NCBI GenBank assembly: GCA_003151375.1
Contig: PLXI01000159.1
Location: forward strand, 1 to 5,367
DNA from: Hyphomicrobiales bacterium
GTDB taxonomy: Bacteria > Pseudomonadota > Alphaproteobacteria > Rhizobiales > Aestuariivirgaceae
DNA: 5,367 nucleotides
Direction: 5' to 3'
Part shown: one piece after another, positions 1-5,367 of the stretch
Layout: the number at the start of each line of letters is the position of its first letter
Numbering within the stretch: the stretch's first letter is position 1
The notes under the pieces: generated by a model
Seen by the model: only the letters and a program-made list of their open reading frames with translations
Database searches by the model: none
What the model was told of the DNA's origin: nothing
Position numbers and translations under genes: made by a program

Positions 1-428
1 CAGGGCGCGGTGAAAAGCCTGGTCGTGCCTTGGTGCAAACCTATTTAGCACAGAACCCTTTGATGAAGGCATTGGAGCGCGGTGACCGCGACACTTATTT
101 AGAGGGTGAAAAACGTATCCGTGAAATGGCTGGTTTGCCACCGCATGGACGACTTGCAGGGTTGGTGATTTCTGGGGTTGATGCAAATGCCACCCAGCGC
201 TTTGCACGGGATCTGGCCTTGCGTGCGCCGCAGGCCGAAGGCATTCAAGTTTTGGGGCCAGCACCAGCGCCCATTGCCATGGTGCGTGGGCGACACCGAA
301 TAAGGCTTTTGGTGAAAGCCAAACGCGACGTGAATTTGCAAGCCTATCTTGGCACGTGGTTGAAAGACGTGAAGCCCACGGGCTCGTTGGCTTTGCAGTT
401 GGATGTTGATCCGTATAACTTCTTATGA
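1..428 (+). CDS. priA: Primosomal protein N' (PriA helicase), C-terminal fragment
   Basis: PriA is the superfamily 2 DNA helicase that reloads the replisome at stalled forks. Only the last 142 codons or so are here; the gene enters from the left edge and its first full codon starts at 3. The visible start, GRGEKPGRALVQTY, is the end of the helicase core motif usually written AGRAGR..PG..lvQT, followed by the run that usually reads D-Y..F...E...R....PPf (here DRDTYLEGEKRIREMAGLPPHGR). The C-terminal domain follows, with LGPAPAPIAMVRGRHRIRLLVK, and the protein ends in DVDPYNFL, which is the typical PriA ending. The helicase Walker motifs and zinc-binding cysteines lie upstream of the window. 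The stop TGA is at 426-428. The next gene starts 13 bases later on the same strand, so the two are probably co-transcribed. Family assignment is firm. Confidence 0.94.
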   Translation, partial: GRGEKPGRALVQTYLAQNPLMKALERGDRDTYLEGEKRIREMAGLPPHGRLAGLVISGVDANATQRFARDLALRAPQAEGIQVLGPAPAPIAMVRGRHRIRLLVKAKRDVNLQAYLGTWLKDVKPTGSLALQLDVDPYNFL

Positions 429-441
429 TGGATGGTGTGAC

Positions 442-768
442 ATGAGCGAATTGAGAGTAAAAGATTTGGCCGCCTATCGCCAACCGATGGTGACATCTCT
501 GGGCATTATCATGGGTTTTCTGCTCAACTTTCTCGCGAATTGGGCAACACGTGATGATCAAGTTTCGGAAATGAAGAATTTTGCCGATTGGATTGTTGCG
601 GCAACTCTGTTACCGGCATTGATAATTATGGTGCTGGTTCTCTACCGCATTCTCGACATTCGCCACAAAACAGAAACGTTGGAGCAGGTTTATGTAACAA
701 CGTTGCGGCTTTATCTCGCGGCCATTGTGCTGGCCTTTTGCGGCGTCGGGGTCGCACTGTTCTTTTAA
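442..768 (+). CDS. Small three-helix inner-membrane protein, unknown function
   Basis: A 108-residue protein I cannot assign to a named family. A short polar N-terminus (MSELRVKDLAAYRQP) is followed by three hydrophobic segments at about residues 17-35, 50-70 and 88-107. The last one runs to the C-terminus (GVGVALFF). The short loops carry charged residues: ATRDDQVSEMK between helices 1 and 2, and DIRHKTETLEQ between 2 and 3. There is no signal-peptide cleavage site and no recognisable catalytic motif. The ATG at 442 is preferred over an in-frame ATG at 403 because the latter lies inside priA and would add a non-hydrophobic extension; a weak GGATGG at 430-435 sits 6 bases upstream. It lies 13 bases after priA and is probably read from the same transcript. 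Its stop overlaps the stop of the convergent galM. That it is a real membrane protein is likely; its role is unknown. Confidence 0.8.
   Translation: MSELRVKDLAAYRQPMVTSLGIIMGFLLNFLANWATRDDQVSEMKNFADWIVAATLLPALIIMVLVLYRILDIRHKTETLEQVYVTTLRLYLAAIVLAFCGVGVALFF
765..768. other. Shared TTAA: overlapping stops of convergent genes
   Basis: The palindrome TTAA gives TAA on the plus strand (766-768, end of the small membrane protein) and TAA on the minus strand (767-765, end of galM). The two coding regions therefore overlap tail to tail by four bases with no untranslated spacer. I see no hairpin with a T-run within the nearby coding ends that would serve as a standard terminator for either direction. 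Confidence 0.9.
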
Positions 769-1700
769 GTGAAGCGCCACTCAATGCGGTTGCGATATTG
801 CGTGCCGGGCCGCAGAACAGAACTGGGGAAGTTCGGGTGATTGGGCGCGTCAGGCATATTTTGCGCTTCAAGCGCTATGGCCTGAAACTGTTCCATCGGT
901 TTGCCCTTGCCGGGAAACGTATTGTTCCAATGAATGCCCGTATAAAATTGCATTGCGCATTCAGTTGTCCACATTTCCATGCGGCGGCCAGAAACAGGGT
1001 CGCGCACGCTTGCCGCAAGTTTCATAACTCCCCGCGTACCATCCAAACAGTAACAGTCGTCATAGGATTCAGCTATGGCGCGTGGTTTGCGAAAATCAAA
1101 CCGTGTGTCTTTGACTGATGCCATCTCACCTGTCGGCAGAATGTTTTGGTTGGTCACCAAGGTGTGGCTGGCGTTGATCATGACCTCTTGGGCGAGGCCA
1201 GAGTTTTTGCCAGCGGTTGGGCCTGCAAGATTCCAATACACGTGATTAGTGAGATTGACGACGGTTGGTTTGAAGGTGGTGGCGGTGAGTTCTGCCCACA
1301 ATATATTTTCTTTAACACCAAAAATGGCTTTGGCGTGAAGCTCGCCCGGGAAGCCTTGATCACCATCAGGGCTTGACAGTGAGAATTCAACCTCGCTGTC
1401 GGTTTGCTTGGCCTGCCAAAAGCTGTTGCCAAAACCCTTAGGCCCACCATGAAGCTGAAAGCCGTCGCGGTTTGGAGCCAGTTGAAATTCAGTGCCATCT
1501 AAGGTGAATTTGGAATCAGTTATGCGCCCGGCATAGCGACCCAAAGTGGCTCCGGCATAAATATCCCACTTTTCGTGTTCGGCCTCATCCAATGACGTGC
1601 CAAAGGCCACATCAACGCCGTCTATTTCTACCGTTAAAACCCTAGCGCCAAAATCAGAAAAGCTGGCGTTGAGGGATTTCGACTTAATGTGGCGTATCAA
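765..1700 (-). CDS. galM: Aldose 1-epimerase (mutarotase, GalM type)
   Basis: This cytoplasmic enzyme interconverts the alpha and beta anomers of aldoses such as galactose, glucose, xylose or arabinose. The 311 residues carry the family's signature blocks in order: LGRYAGRI (53-60), NRDGFQLHGGPKGFGNSFW (77-95), SPDGDQGFPGEL (110-121), VNLTNHVYWNLAG (148-160), DDCYCLDG (214-221) and ALEAQNMPDAPNHPNFP (276-292). By family comparison the active-site residues would be H84, H153 and the base E278, with D215 in the sugar site; all are present. It is slightly shorter than the usual 340 or so but the core is complete. The start is TTG at 1700, overlapping the stop of the dehydratase gene by four bases, with GAGGGA at 1712-1707 seven bases upstream. 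No ATG or GTG near the expected N-terminus competes. Pairing with a sugar-acid dehydratase suggests work in aldose oxidation rather than the Leloir pathway. The true sugar cannot be read from the sequence. Confidence 0.93.
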   Translation of the reverse strand: MIRHIKSKSLNASFSDFGARVLTVEIDGVDVAFGTSLDEAEHEKWDIYAGATLGRYAGRITDSKFTLDGTEFQLAPNRDGFQLHGGPKGFGNSFWQAKQTDSEVEFSLSSPDGDQGFPGELHAKAIFGVKENILWAELTATTFKPTVVNLTNHVYWNLAGPTAGKNSGLAQEVMINASHTLVTNQNILPTGEMASVKDTRFDFRKPRAIAESYDDCYCLDGTRGVMKLAASVRDPVSGRRMEMWTTECAMQFYTGIHWNNTFPGKGKPMEQFQAIALEAQNMPDAPNHPNFPSSVLRPGTQYRNRIEWRFT

Positions 1701-3499
1701 TGATTGTCCCTCGGGATACCCATGGTCTTGGCCACGCGTTGGAATTTAGTTGAACCTTTGATGATCATGCCTTGGGCCAACTGTTCTGTGGTGTTGCGGA
1801 AGATCTCTTGCCACGGCGTTTGTGATGGCGGGACTTTGTAGCCGCCGCTTTTTTCCAAGGCATCGCGGCGCTTGGCGATTTCGTCAGCGCTGATCAAAAC
1901 GTTGCAATCGCCAGTATTGAGATCGATGCGCACTTTGTCGCCGTTTTTCAAAATCGCTAAGCCTCCGCCTGCTGCTGCTTCTGGTGAAGCATTGAGAATG
2001 GAAGGTGAGCCCGATGTGCCGGATTGACGGCCATCGCCCACACAAGGCAGCGCACGGATACCTTTCTCCAAGAGATAATTAGGTGCACGCATGTTGACCA
2101 CTTCAGCTGCGCCCGGATAACCCAACGGGCCAACACCACGGATGAACAGAATTGTGTTTTCATCCACATTCAAAGCCGGGTTATCGATGTTAGCGTGATA
2201 ATCTTCTGGCCCATCAAACACGATGGCTTTGGCTTCAAAGGCATTTGGATCTTTTGGGTTGGAAAGATAACGCTTGCGGAATTCATCCGAGATCACGCTG
2301 GTTTTCATAATGGCGGAGTCAAATAAATTGCCATGCAACATTTTGAACCCAGCGTTTTTCATGATTGGATCTTTGAACTCACGGATCACCTTGCGGTTCC
2401 AGGAGAATTTGCCCTTACAATTTTCACCGATGGTTTTGCCATTGACGGTGAGGGCCTTTTCGTGAATTTTTCCTGCACTTATTAATTCAGCCACAACGGC
2501 TGGCACACCTCCGGCGCGGTGATAATCCTCACCCAGATATTCGCCCGCTGGCTGCATATTCACCAAGAGAGGCAAATCGTGACCGTGCTTTTCCCAATCT
2601 TTTACTTCCAGCTTGATGTCGAGAAGTGCGGCGATGCCGTTCAGATGATTAGGCGCATTGGTGGAACCACCAATTGCGGTGTTGACAGCTATGGCGTTTT
2701 CAAATGACTGGCGTGTCATGATTTTAGACGGGGTTAAATCTTCGGCGACCATTTCAACGATGCGCTTGCCCGTCTCATAAGCCATTTGGCCGCGTTCACG
2801 GTAGGGTGCTGGAATGGCGGCGTTGAAAGGCAGCGACATGCCCAAAGCTTCAGCCAGAGAATTCATTGTCGAGGCCGTGCCCATGGTGTTGCAAAAGCCA
2901 GTCGATGGCGCTGACGATGCGACGAGGTCAACAAAGCCTTTGTAATCGATCTCGCCCGTGGCGAGCTTTTCACGCGCCAACCAAACGATGGTGCCTGAAC
3001 CTGTGCGCTGGCCTTTGTAATCGCCATTGAGCATCGGGCCGGATGATAATGCGATAGCCGGAATATCAACTGTGGCTGCGGCCATCAAACAAGCAGGCGT
3101 GGTTTTATCGCAACCCACTGTCAAGACCACACCATCCAATGGATAGCCATACAGCACCTCAACCAGTGAGAGATAAGCCAAGTTGCGATCCAGCGAAGCG
3201 GTGGGGCGTTTGCCGGTTTCTTGGATGGGATGGACCGGAAATTCAATTGGCACGCCGCCAGCGGCAATGATGCCGTCACGCACGCGTTTTACCAGTTCGA
3301 CATGCACACGGTTGCAGGGGCTAAGGTCGCTGCCAGTTTGAGCGATGCCGATAATGGGCTTGCCGCCTTGAAGCTCACCCATGGTCAAGCCGTAGTTCAG
3401 ATAACGCTCAAGATAAAGCGCTGTCATATCAGCATTATCCGGGTTATCGAACCAATATTGTGAGCGGAGTTTCAGATGTTTATGTGGTTTTGTTGTCAT
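1697..3499 (-). CDS. xylD: Sugar-acid dehydratase of the IlvD/Edd family, probably D-xylonate dehydratase
   Basis: The enzyme would dehydrate an aldonate to a 2-keto-3-deoxy aldonate in the cytoplasm, using an Fe-S cluster and Mg2+. The 600 residues match the pentonate dehydratase branch from end to end. The three expected cluster cysteines are C62 (DLSPCNR), C130 (VGCDKTT) and C203 (GFCNTMGTAS); their spacings of 68 and 73 are, from memory, those of Caulobacter crescentus XylD. Other family blocks are AIPAPYRERGQMAY (228-241), GGSTNAPNH (277-285), NMQPAGEYLGEDYHRAGG (314-331), HGNLFDSAIMK (389-399) and GDGRQSGTSGSPSILNASPE (488-507). E94 and D131 are candidate Mg2+ ligands and S493 the candidate catalytic serine. 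The protein ends in NH, as does the Caulobacter enzyme. The ATG at 3499 has a strong AGGGGAG four bases upstream. galM overlaps its end. L-arabonate or another aldonate remains possible as substrate: the family call is very sure, the substrate less so. Confidence 0.9.
   Translation of the reverse strand: MTTKPHKHLKLRSQYWFDNPDNADMTALYLERYLNYGLTMGELQGGKPIIGIAQTGSDLSPCNRVHVELVKRVRDGIIAAGGVPIEFPVHPIQETGKRPTASLDRNLAYLSLVEVLYGYPLDGVVLTVGCDKTTPACLMAAATVDIPAIALSSGPMLNGDYKGQRTGSGTIVWLAREKLATGEIDYKGFVDLVASSAPSTGFCNTMGTASTMNSLAEALGMSLPFNAAIPAPYRERGQMAYETGKRIVEMVAEDLTPSKIMTRQSFENAIAVNTAIGGSTNAPNHLNGIAALLDIKLEVKDWEKHGHDLPLLVNMQPAGEYLGEDYHRAGGVPAVVAELISAGKIHEKALTVNGKTIGENCKGKFSWNRKVIREFKDPIMKNAGFKMLHGNLFDSAIMKTSVISDEFRKRYLSNPKDPNAFEAKAIVFDGPEDYHANIDNPALNVDENTILFIRGVGPLGYPGAAEVVNMRAPNYLLEKGIRALPCVGDGRQSGTSGSPSILNASPEAAAGGGLAILKNGDKVRIDLNTGDCNVLISADEIAKRRDALEKSGGYKVPPSQTPWQEIFRNTTEQLAQGMIIKGSTKFQRVAKTMGIPRDNH
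1707..1712 (-). promoter_or_regulatory. Ribosome binding site deciding the TTG start of galM
   Basis: On the minus strand GAGGGA lies seven bases before the TTG at 1700. It is inside the last codons of the dehydratase gene. Its good match and spacing support the unusual TTG start and suggest that ribosomes ending the dehydratase re-start at once on galM. Confidence 0.7.
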
Positions 3500-3503
3500 A
3501 TTA

Positions 3504-3510
3504 CTCCCCT
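3504..3510 (-). promoter_or_regulatory. Strong ribosome binding site of the dehydratase gene
   Basis: On the minus strand AGGGGAG is followed by TAAT and then the ATG at 3499. This is the clearest purine-rich site among the short gaps of the minus-strand genes and fixes the dehydratase start. Confidence 0.8.
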
Positions 3511-3512
3511 AT

Positions 3513-3523
3513 TTGTATTACAA
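3513..3523. promoter_or_regulatory. Candidate operator of a GntR/FadR-type repressor
   Basis: The sequence TTGTATTACAA is a perfect inverted repeat (TTGTA, one base, TACAA). It fits the form known for FadR-subfamily GntR regulators, in which GT-M and K-AC flank zero or one base within t.GT...AC.a. It lies three bases upstream of the dehydratase ribosome binding site, in the 53-base gap after the hydrolase gene, a place where a bound repressor would block transcription of the dehydratase-galM pair. GntR regulators commonly control sugar-acid pathways. No regulator gene is in the window, so the link is an inference from one site. I could not identify a convincing -35/-10 pair beside it. Confidence 0.45.
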
Positions 3524-3552
3524 TAGCGGAATGTTTGGCGGCCGTCTATATT

Positions 3553-4482
3553 TTAGGCACTGATAAAGGCTTCAAAAGCAGCAAGAAAGCGTTCTCGGAT
3601 TTCGGGCTTTTCATTTAAGATTTCATGTTGGGAATCAGCAATGGTTAGAGATGAAAAACCGGGGGCTCGTTCCAGAAAATTCTTTGTACCAGCGTTGTTC
3701 ACCACGCGGTCGAGGCCTGCCATGACAATCAAGGTGGGGCAGCTTGGGCCCTGATCTGCTGGCCATTTTTGTAATTCATCAATTGAATCCAATGTCGCGC
3801 GTAACCAGCCATAAGTGGGAGCGCCAGTGCCGAGTTCTGGATGAGTAAGCAAGGTTGCTGCGTCTCTGTCCCAGCGTTTGCGATCTGACGTGAGCGGATT
3901 TTTAGCAAAGGCCAGGGCTTGCACAGGTTGGCGCGGAAAGCCGGGCAAGCGTCTCTTGCCAAGACCAAAAATTTTGGCCGATGTCGCAAGGCCGCGCACA
4001 AGGGGAATGGGCCATGCGCCAAAATTGAGGCCAAGCAAGGGTGCGGTAAGCACCGCGCGTTCAAGCCATTTTTTTCCGCGCAAAGTGCGCAGCAATATAT
4101 GCCCTCCGGTGGAATGCGCCAGACCATAGAACGGCTTTGGACATTGAGCCACCAGAACTCGGGTATAAATGCTGTCTATGTCTGAATCGTAATCGGCATA
4201 TTTATCGATATAGCCATTATTCGACCCGCTGATTAAGCGTTGCGAGCCGCCTTGGCCGCGCCAATCAAAGGTGGACACGGCATAGCCGCGGCGCATGAGA
4301 TCATTCATGGTTTCAAAATAACGTTCAATGAATTCTGCACGTCCGCCCAACAGCAAAACTGTGCCTTTGGGATTTTTTGGAATGGCATAAGCGGCGCGAA
4401 GCCTTAAGCCACCGGAAGCCAAAACTTCCACGCATTGAATGTTGTCAGGGGCCTTGTTGGTAGGCAGGGGGTAGAGTTGCAT
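3553..4482 (-). CDS. Alpha/beta hydrolase, lysophospholipase (PldB/monoacylglycerol lipase) type
   Basis: A 309-residue serine hydrolase, probably acting on lysophospholipids or other acyl esters. There is no signal peptide or membrane segment, so it is likely cytoplasmic or peripheral. The LLLGGRAEFIERY block (43-55) is the oxyanion region characteristic of the lysophospholipase L2 group (usually HG..EH..RY), followed by DWRGQGGSQR (73-82). The nucleophile elbow GLAHSTGGH places S124, and the probable triad is completed by D258 (AGLDRVV) and H286 (DSQHEIL). The segment at about 150-200, rich in Gly, Pro and basic residues, corresponds to the cap over the active site. The elbow reads A-H-S-T-G instead of the textbook G-x-S-x-G, a tolerated change in this family. 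The ATG at 4482 has no good ribosome binding site and abuts a strong hairpin; an in-frame stop 12 bases upstream rules out an earlier start. The gene lies 53 bases before the dehydratase. Substrate unknown. Confidence 0.88.
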   Translation of the reverse strand: MQLYPLPTNKAPDNIQCVEVLASGGLRLRAAYAIPKNPKGTVLLLGGRAEFIERYFETMNDLMRRGYAVSTFDWRGQGGSQRLISGSNNGYIDKYADYDSDIDSIYTRVLVAQCPKPFYGLAHSTGGHILLRTLRGKKWLERAVLTAPLLGLNFGAWPIPLVRGLATSAKIFGLGKRRLPGFPRQPVQALAFAKNPLTSDRKRWDRDAATLLTHPELGTGAPTYGWLRATLDSIDELQKWPADQGPSCPTLIVMAGLDRVVNNAGTKNFLERAPGFSSLTIADSQHEILNEKPEIRERFLAAFEAFISA

Positions 4483-4527
4483 CCTAAGCGTCTAGTCTGC
4501 CATTGCTGGCGAGACAAGACGCTTGGG
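4483..4527. repeat. Strong inverted repeat (about 19-bp arms, 6-base loop) beside the hydrolase start
   Basis: The left arm 4483-4501 pairs with the right arm 4508-4527 around the loop ATTGCT (4502-4507). Pairing is complete except for one A-A mismatch (4494/4516), one extra base (4511), and a pair at 4485/4525 that is a wobble in plus-strand RNA and a mismatch in minus-strand RNA. It fills most of the 63-base gap between the secreted-protein stop and the hydrolase ATG. In minus-strand RNA the base of the stem ends directly at the ATG, and the only Shine-Dalgarno-like bases (AGG) are in it. No T-run follows on either side, so a classical intrinsic terminator is not shown. It may be a terminator-like 3' end for the secreted-protein mRNA, a structure that masks the hydrolase start, or a copy of a dispersed palindromic repeat. 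Confidence 0.8.
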
Positions 4528-4545
4528 TTAAATCAAAGTGTTGAA

Positions 4546-5292
4546 TCAAATATCAGTGCGGGTGGAGTTGGTCGTCTTGACCGGTGTAGCAGACGGAGCA
4601 GGAAGCTTCTTCACTGCGATCAACTCACCAGTTTTGGGGTTGACGCTGACTTCGAAAGGTTGTCCGCTGCGCTCGGCATTATAAGCCAGTGTATCTGCCG
4701 CACAGGCTTTGGTTTTAACATTGTCAAAGCCAAAGCCAGAAACAATCGCTGCGCCCTTATCACAGTCCACCGTGGTGGTGGGTTTTGTGGGCGGTGCAGA
4801 AGCCACTGGTGCAGAAGCTACTTTGGTATTTGTTGTTGCTGTAGCTGTTGTTGCATCAGGTGTCTTGGGCGCCACGCGCGCTGTTTTCACAATCTTTTTA
4901 GGTTTGGGCAGCACAGGTGCGGCATAAGTTGGGGCAACATAGCGAGGTGCTACGTAAGGTGGAGCTGCATACTGCGGTTGTGTATTGTAAACTGGCGGTT
5001 GGGCGTAAGGCCCATCATCTGGGGGCAGTTCCGCCTGATAGCCATAGCGACGGCGCATCTCACGTTGATACAACTGATATTGGCGCTCATCAAAACTATC
5101 ATCTCTATTACCATAGAGATCTTGGTATTCCGGCGCGCCGTAAACCTGTTGGTAAGGTGGGGGCGCATCTTGTGTCATGTCAGGACCATCGTCTTGCCAC
5201 CAGAACAGATGGCGCGCTTGTGCCGGTTGGGCAAAGGCAAACATTGGCAGCAGGGCCAGTGGAATTAAAGTTTTGAACAGATTGTTGAACAT
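4546..5292 (-). CDS. Secreted Tyr/Pro-rich protein with a small C-terminal Cys-pair domain, unknown function
   Basis: A 248-residue exported protein without a named family that I recognise. Residues 1-26 are a textbook Sec signal peptide: a Lys at position 7, a hydrophobic core (LIPLALLPMFAFA) and an AQA cleavage site before R27. The mature protein has a Tyr/Asp/Gln/Arg-rich part (27-105), a five-residue Y[VA]AP repeat (about 109-126), a basic Lys/Pro stretch (129-144), a Thr/Ala-rich linker with VASAP twice (148-175), and a compact domain at about 175-230. That domain reads CDKGAAIVSGFGF, then KTKACAAD, then GQPFEVSVNPKTGEL. It resembles small PepSY-like domains common in secreted rhizobial proteins, with C177 and C197 perhaps forming a disulfide. 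The ATG at 5292 is chosen over one at 5331 because it starts the signal peptide and has GAGGAAA six bases upstream. Probably periplasmic or cell-surface; the role is unknown. Confidence 0.82.
   Translation of the reverse strand: MFNNLFKTLIPLALLPMFAFAQPAQARHLFWWQDDGPDMTQDAPPPYQQVYGAPEYQDLYGNRDDSFDERQYQLYQREMRRRYGYQAELPPDDGPYAQPPVYNTQPQYAAPPYVAPRYVAPTYAAPVLPKPKKIVKTARVAPKTPDATTATATTNTKVASAPVASAPPTKPTTTVDCDKGAAIVSGFGFDNVKTKACAADTLAYNAERSGQPFEVSVNPKTGELIAVKKLPAPSATPVKTTNSTRTDI
4793..4822. repeat. Two 15-bp tandem copies coding VASAP
   Basis: Copies at 4793-4807 and 4808-4822 differ at one base only (4804/4819). They lie inside the secreted-protein gene and code for VASAP VASAP in its linker. The near-identity at DNA level suggests a recent duplication, of the kind produced by slippage. 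Confidence 0.85.
4916..4975. repeat. Four degenerate 15-bp units coding the Y[VA]AP repeat
   Basis: Units at 4916-4930, 4931-4945, 4946-4960 and 4961-4975 share the pattern GG-G-C--C-TA and code, on the minus strand, for a five-residue repeat of the form Y-V/A-A-P plus one variable residue. They are more diverged than the VASAP pair, so the expansion is older or the protein repeat is kept by selection. Confidence 0.75.
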
Positions 5293-5298
5293 GGCGTG

Positions 5299-5305
5299 TT
5301 TCCTC
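5299..5305 (-). promoter_or_regulatory. Ribosome binding site fixing the start of the secreted protein
   Basis: On the minus strand GAGGAAA lies six bases before the ATG at 5292. It supports this start rather than the in-frame ATG at 5331, which would put 13 extra residues in front of the signal peptide. Confidence 0.75.
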
Positions 5306-5367
5306 GTCGAGGCTTTATGTAATCCAATCACCGCAGAATGTGGGCGCGATTGCGGCGAAAAATCGAC
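5306..5367 (-). other. Upstream region of the secreted-protein gene, no clear signal
   Basis: These bases should hold the promoter of the secreted-protein gene. I see no convincing -35/-10 pair, operator or coding frame. The region is cut by the window edge. Confidence 0.4.

Noticed and set aside
403..441. Earlier in-frame ATG for the small membrane protein
   Set aside because: It would overlap priA by 26 bases and add a polar, non-conserved-looking extension; the ATG at 442 has better spacing from a purine-rich stretch.
770..783. Small inverted repeat (AGTG/CACT) after the convergent stops, considered as a terminator
   Set aside because: Only four pairs and no adjacent T-run in the right place; it also lies within the galM coding end.
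588..1118. Open frame of 176 codons on the plus strand
   Set aside because: It runs out of frame through the membrane-protein gene and antisense to the strongly supported galM, and its translation resembles nothing known.
4531..4550. Direct repeat AATCAAA at 4531-4537 and 4544-4550
   Set aside because: Seven AT-rich bases repeated once, partly inside a stop codon, are well within chance.
4435..5268. Long open frame (277 codons) on the plus strand
   Set aside because: It is antisense to the secreted-protein gene, overlaps the hydrolase start and the hairpin, and codes for an implausible Cys/Arg-rich product. The minus-strand frame has a signal peptide and a good ribosome binding site.
5302..5312. 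Palindrome CCTCGTCGAGG over the ribosome binding site of the secreted-protein gene
   Set aside because: With a one-base centre it cannot form a full RNA hairpin, and only a three-pair stem with a five-base loop would be possible. Too weak to call a regulatory structure.
5293..5331. Earlier in-frame ATG at 5331 for the secreted protein
   Set aside because: It would bury the signal peptide behind 13 residues, and the ribosome binding site at 5299-5305 points to the ATG at 5292.

Overview
The window reads as an ordinary chromosomal segment of an alphaproteobacterium, most likely in or near the Rhizobiales/Hyphomicrobiales. The clues are a Caulobacter/rhizobium-type pentonate dehydratase, a secreted Tyr/Pro-rich protein with a small Cys-containing C-terminal domain of a kind I associate with rhizobia, and a moderate GC content (judged by eye). 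Genes are packed tightly and no gap between genes exceeds about 75 bases. I see no tRNA, rRNA, insertion sequence, CRISPR array, phage or defence gene.

Layout. Positions 1-428 (+) are the last 142 codons of primosomal helicase PriA. It is followed 13 bases later by a 108-residue three-helix membrane protein of unknown function (442-768, +). Everything from 765 to 5292 is on the minus strand. Read in the direction of transcription, it holds: a secreted Tyr/Pro-rich protein (5292 to 4546); a strong inverted repeat (4527 to 4483); an alpha/beta hydrolase of the lysophospholipase type (4482 to 3553); an IlvD/Edd-family sugar-acid dehydratase, most like D-xylonate dehydratase (3499 to 1697); and an aldose 1-epimerase, GalM type (1700 to 765). 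The two strands converge at 765-768, where the stop codons of the membrane protein and of galM share one TTAA.

How the genes work together. The dehydratase and the epimerase overlap by four bases (TTGA) and form a clear sugar-catabolic pair. The epimerase would supply the right anomer of an aldose to a sugar dehydrogenase, and the dehydratase would turn the resulting aldonate into a 2-keto-3-deoxy acid (Weimberg/Dahms-type route). The dehydrogenase, lactonase, later enzymes and transporter are not in the window. A perfect 11-bp palindrome, TTGTATTACAA, just upstream of the dehydratase ribosome binding site fits the operator form of FadR-subfamily GntR regulators and is the best regulatory candidate here. 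The hydrolase has a start codon directly against the base of a long hairpin, which raises the possibility of translational masking or of termination between it and the secreted-protein gene.

I found no previously undescribed multi-gene system. The observations worth a second look are small-scale: the forced TTG start of galM, the operator-like palindrome, the hairpin beside the hydrolase start, the shared convergent stops, and two uncharacterised proteins (small membrane protein and secreted repeat protein).
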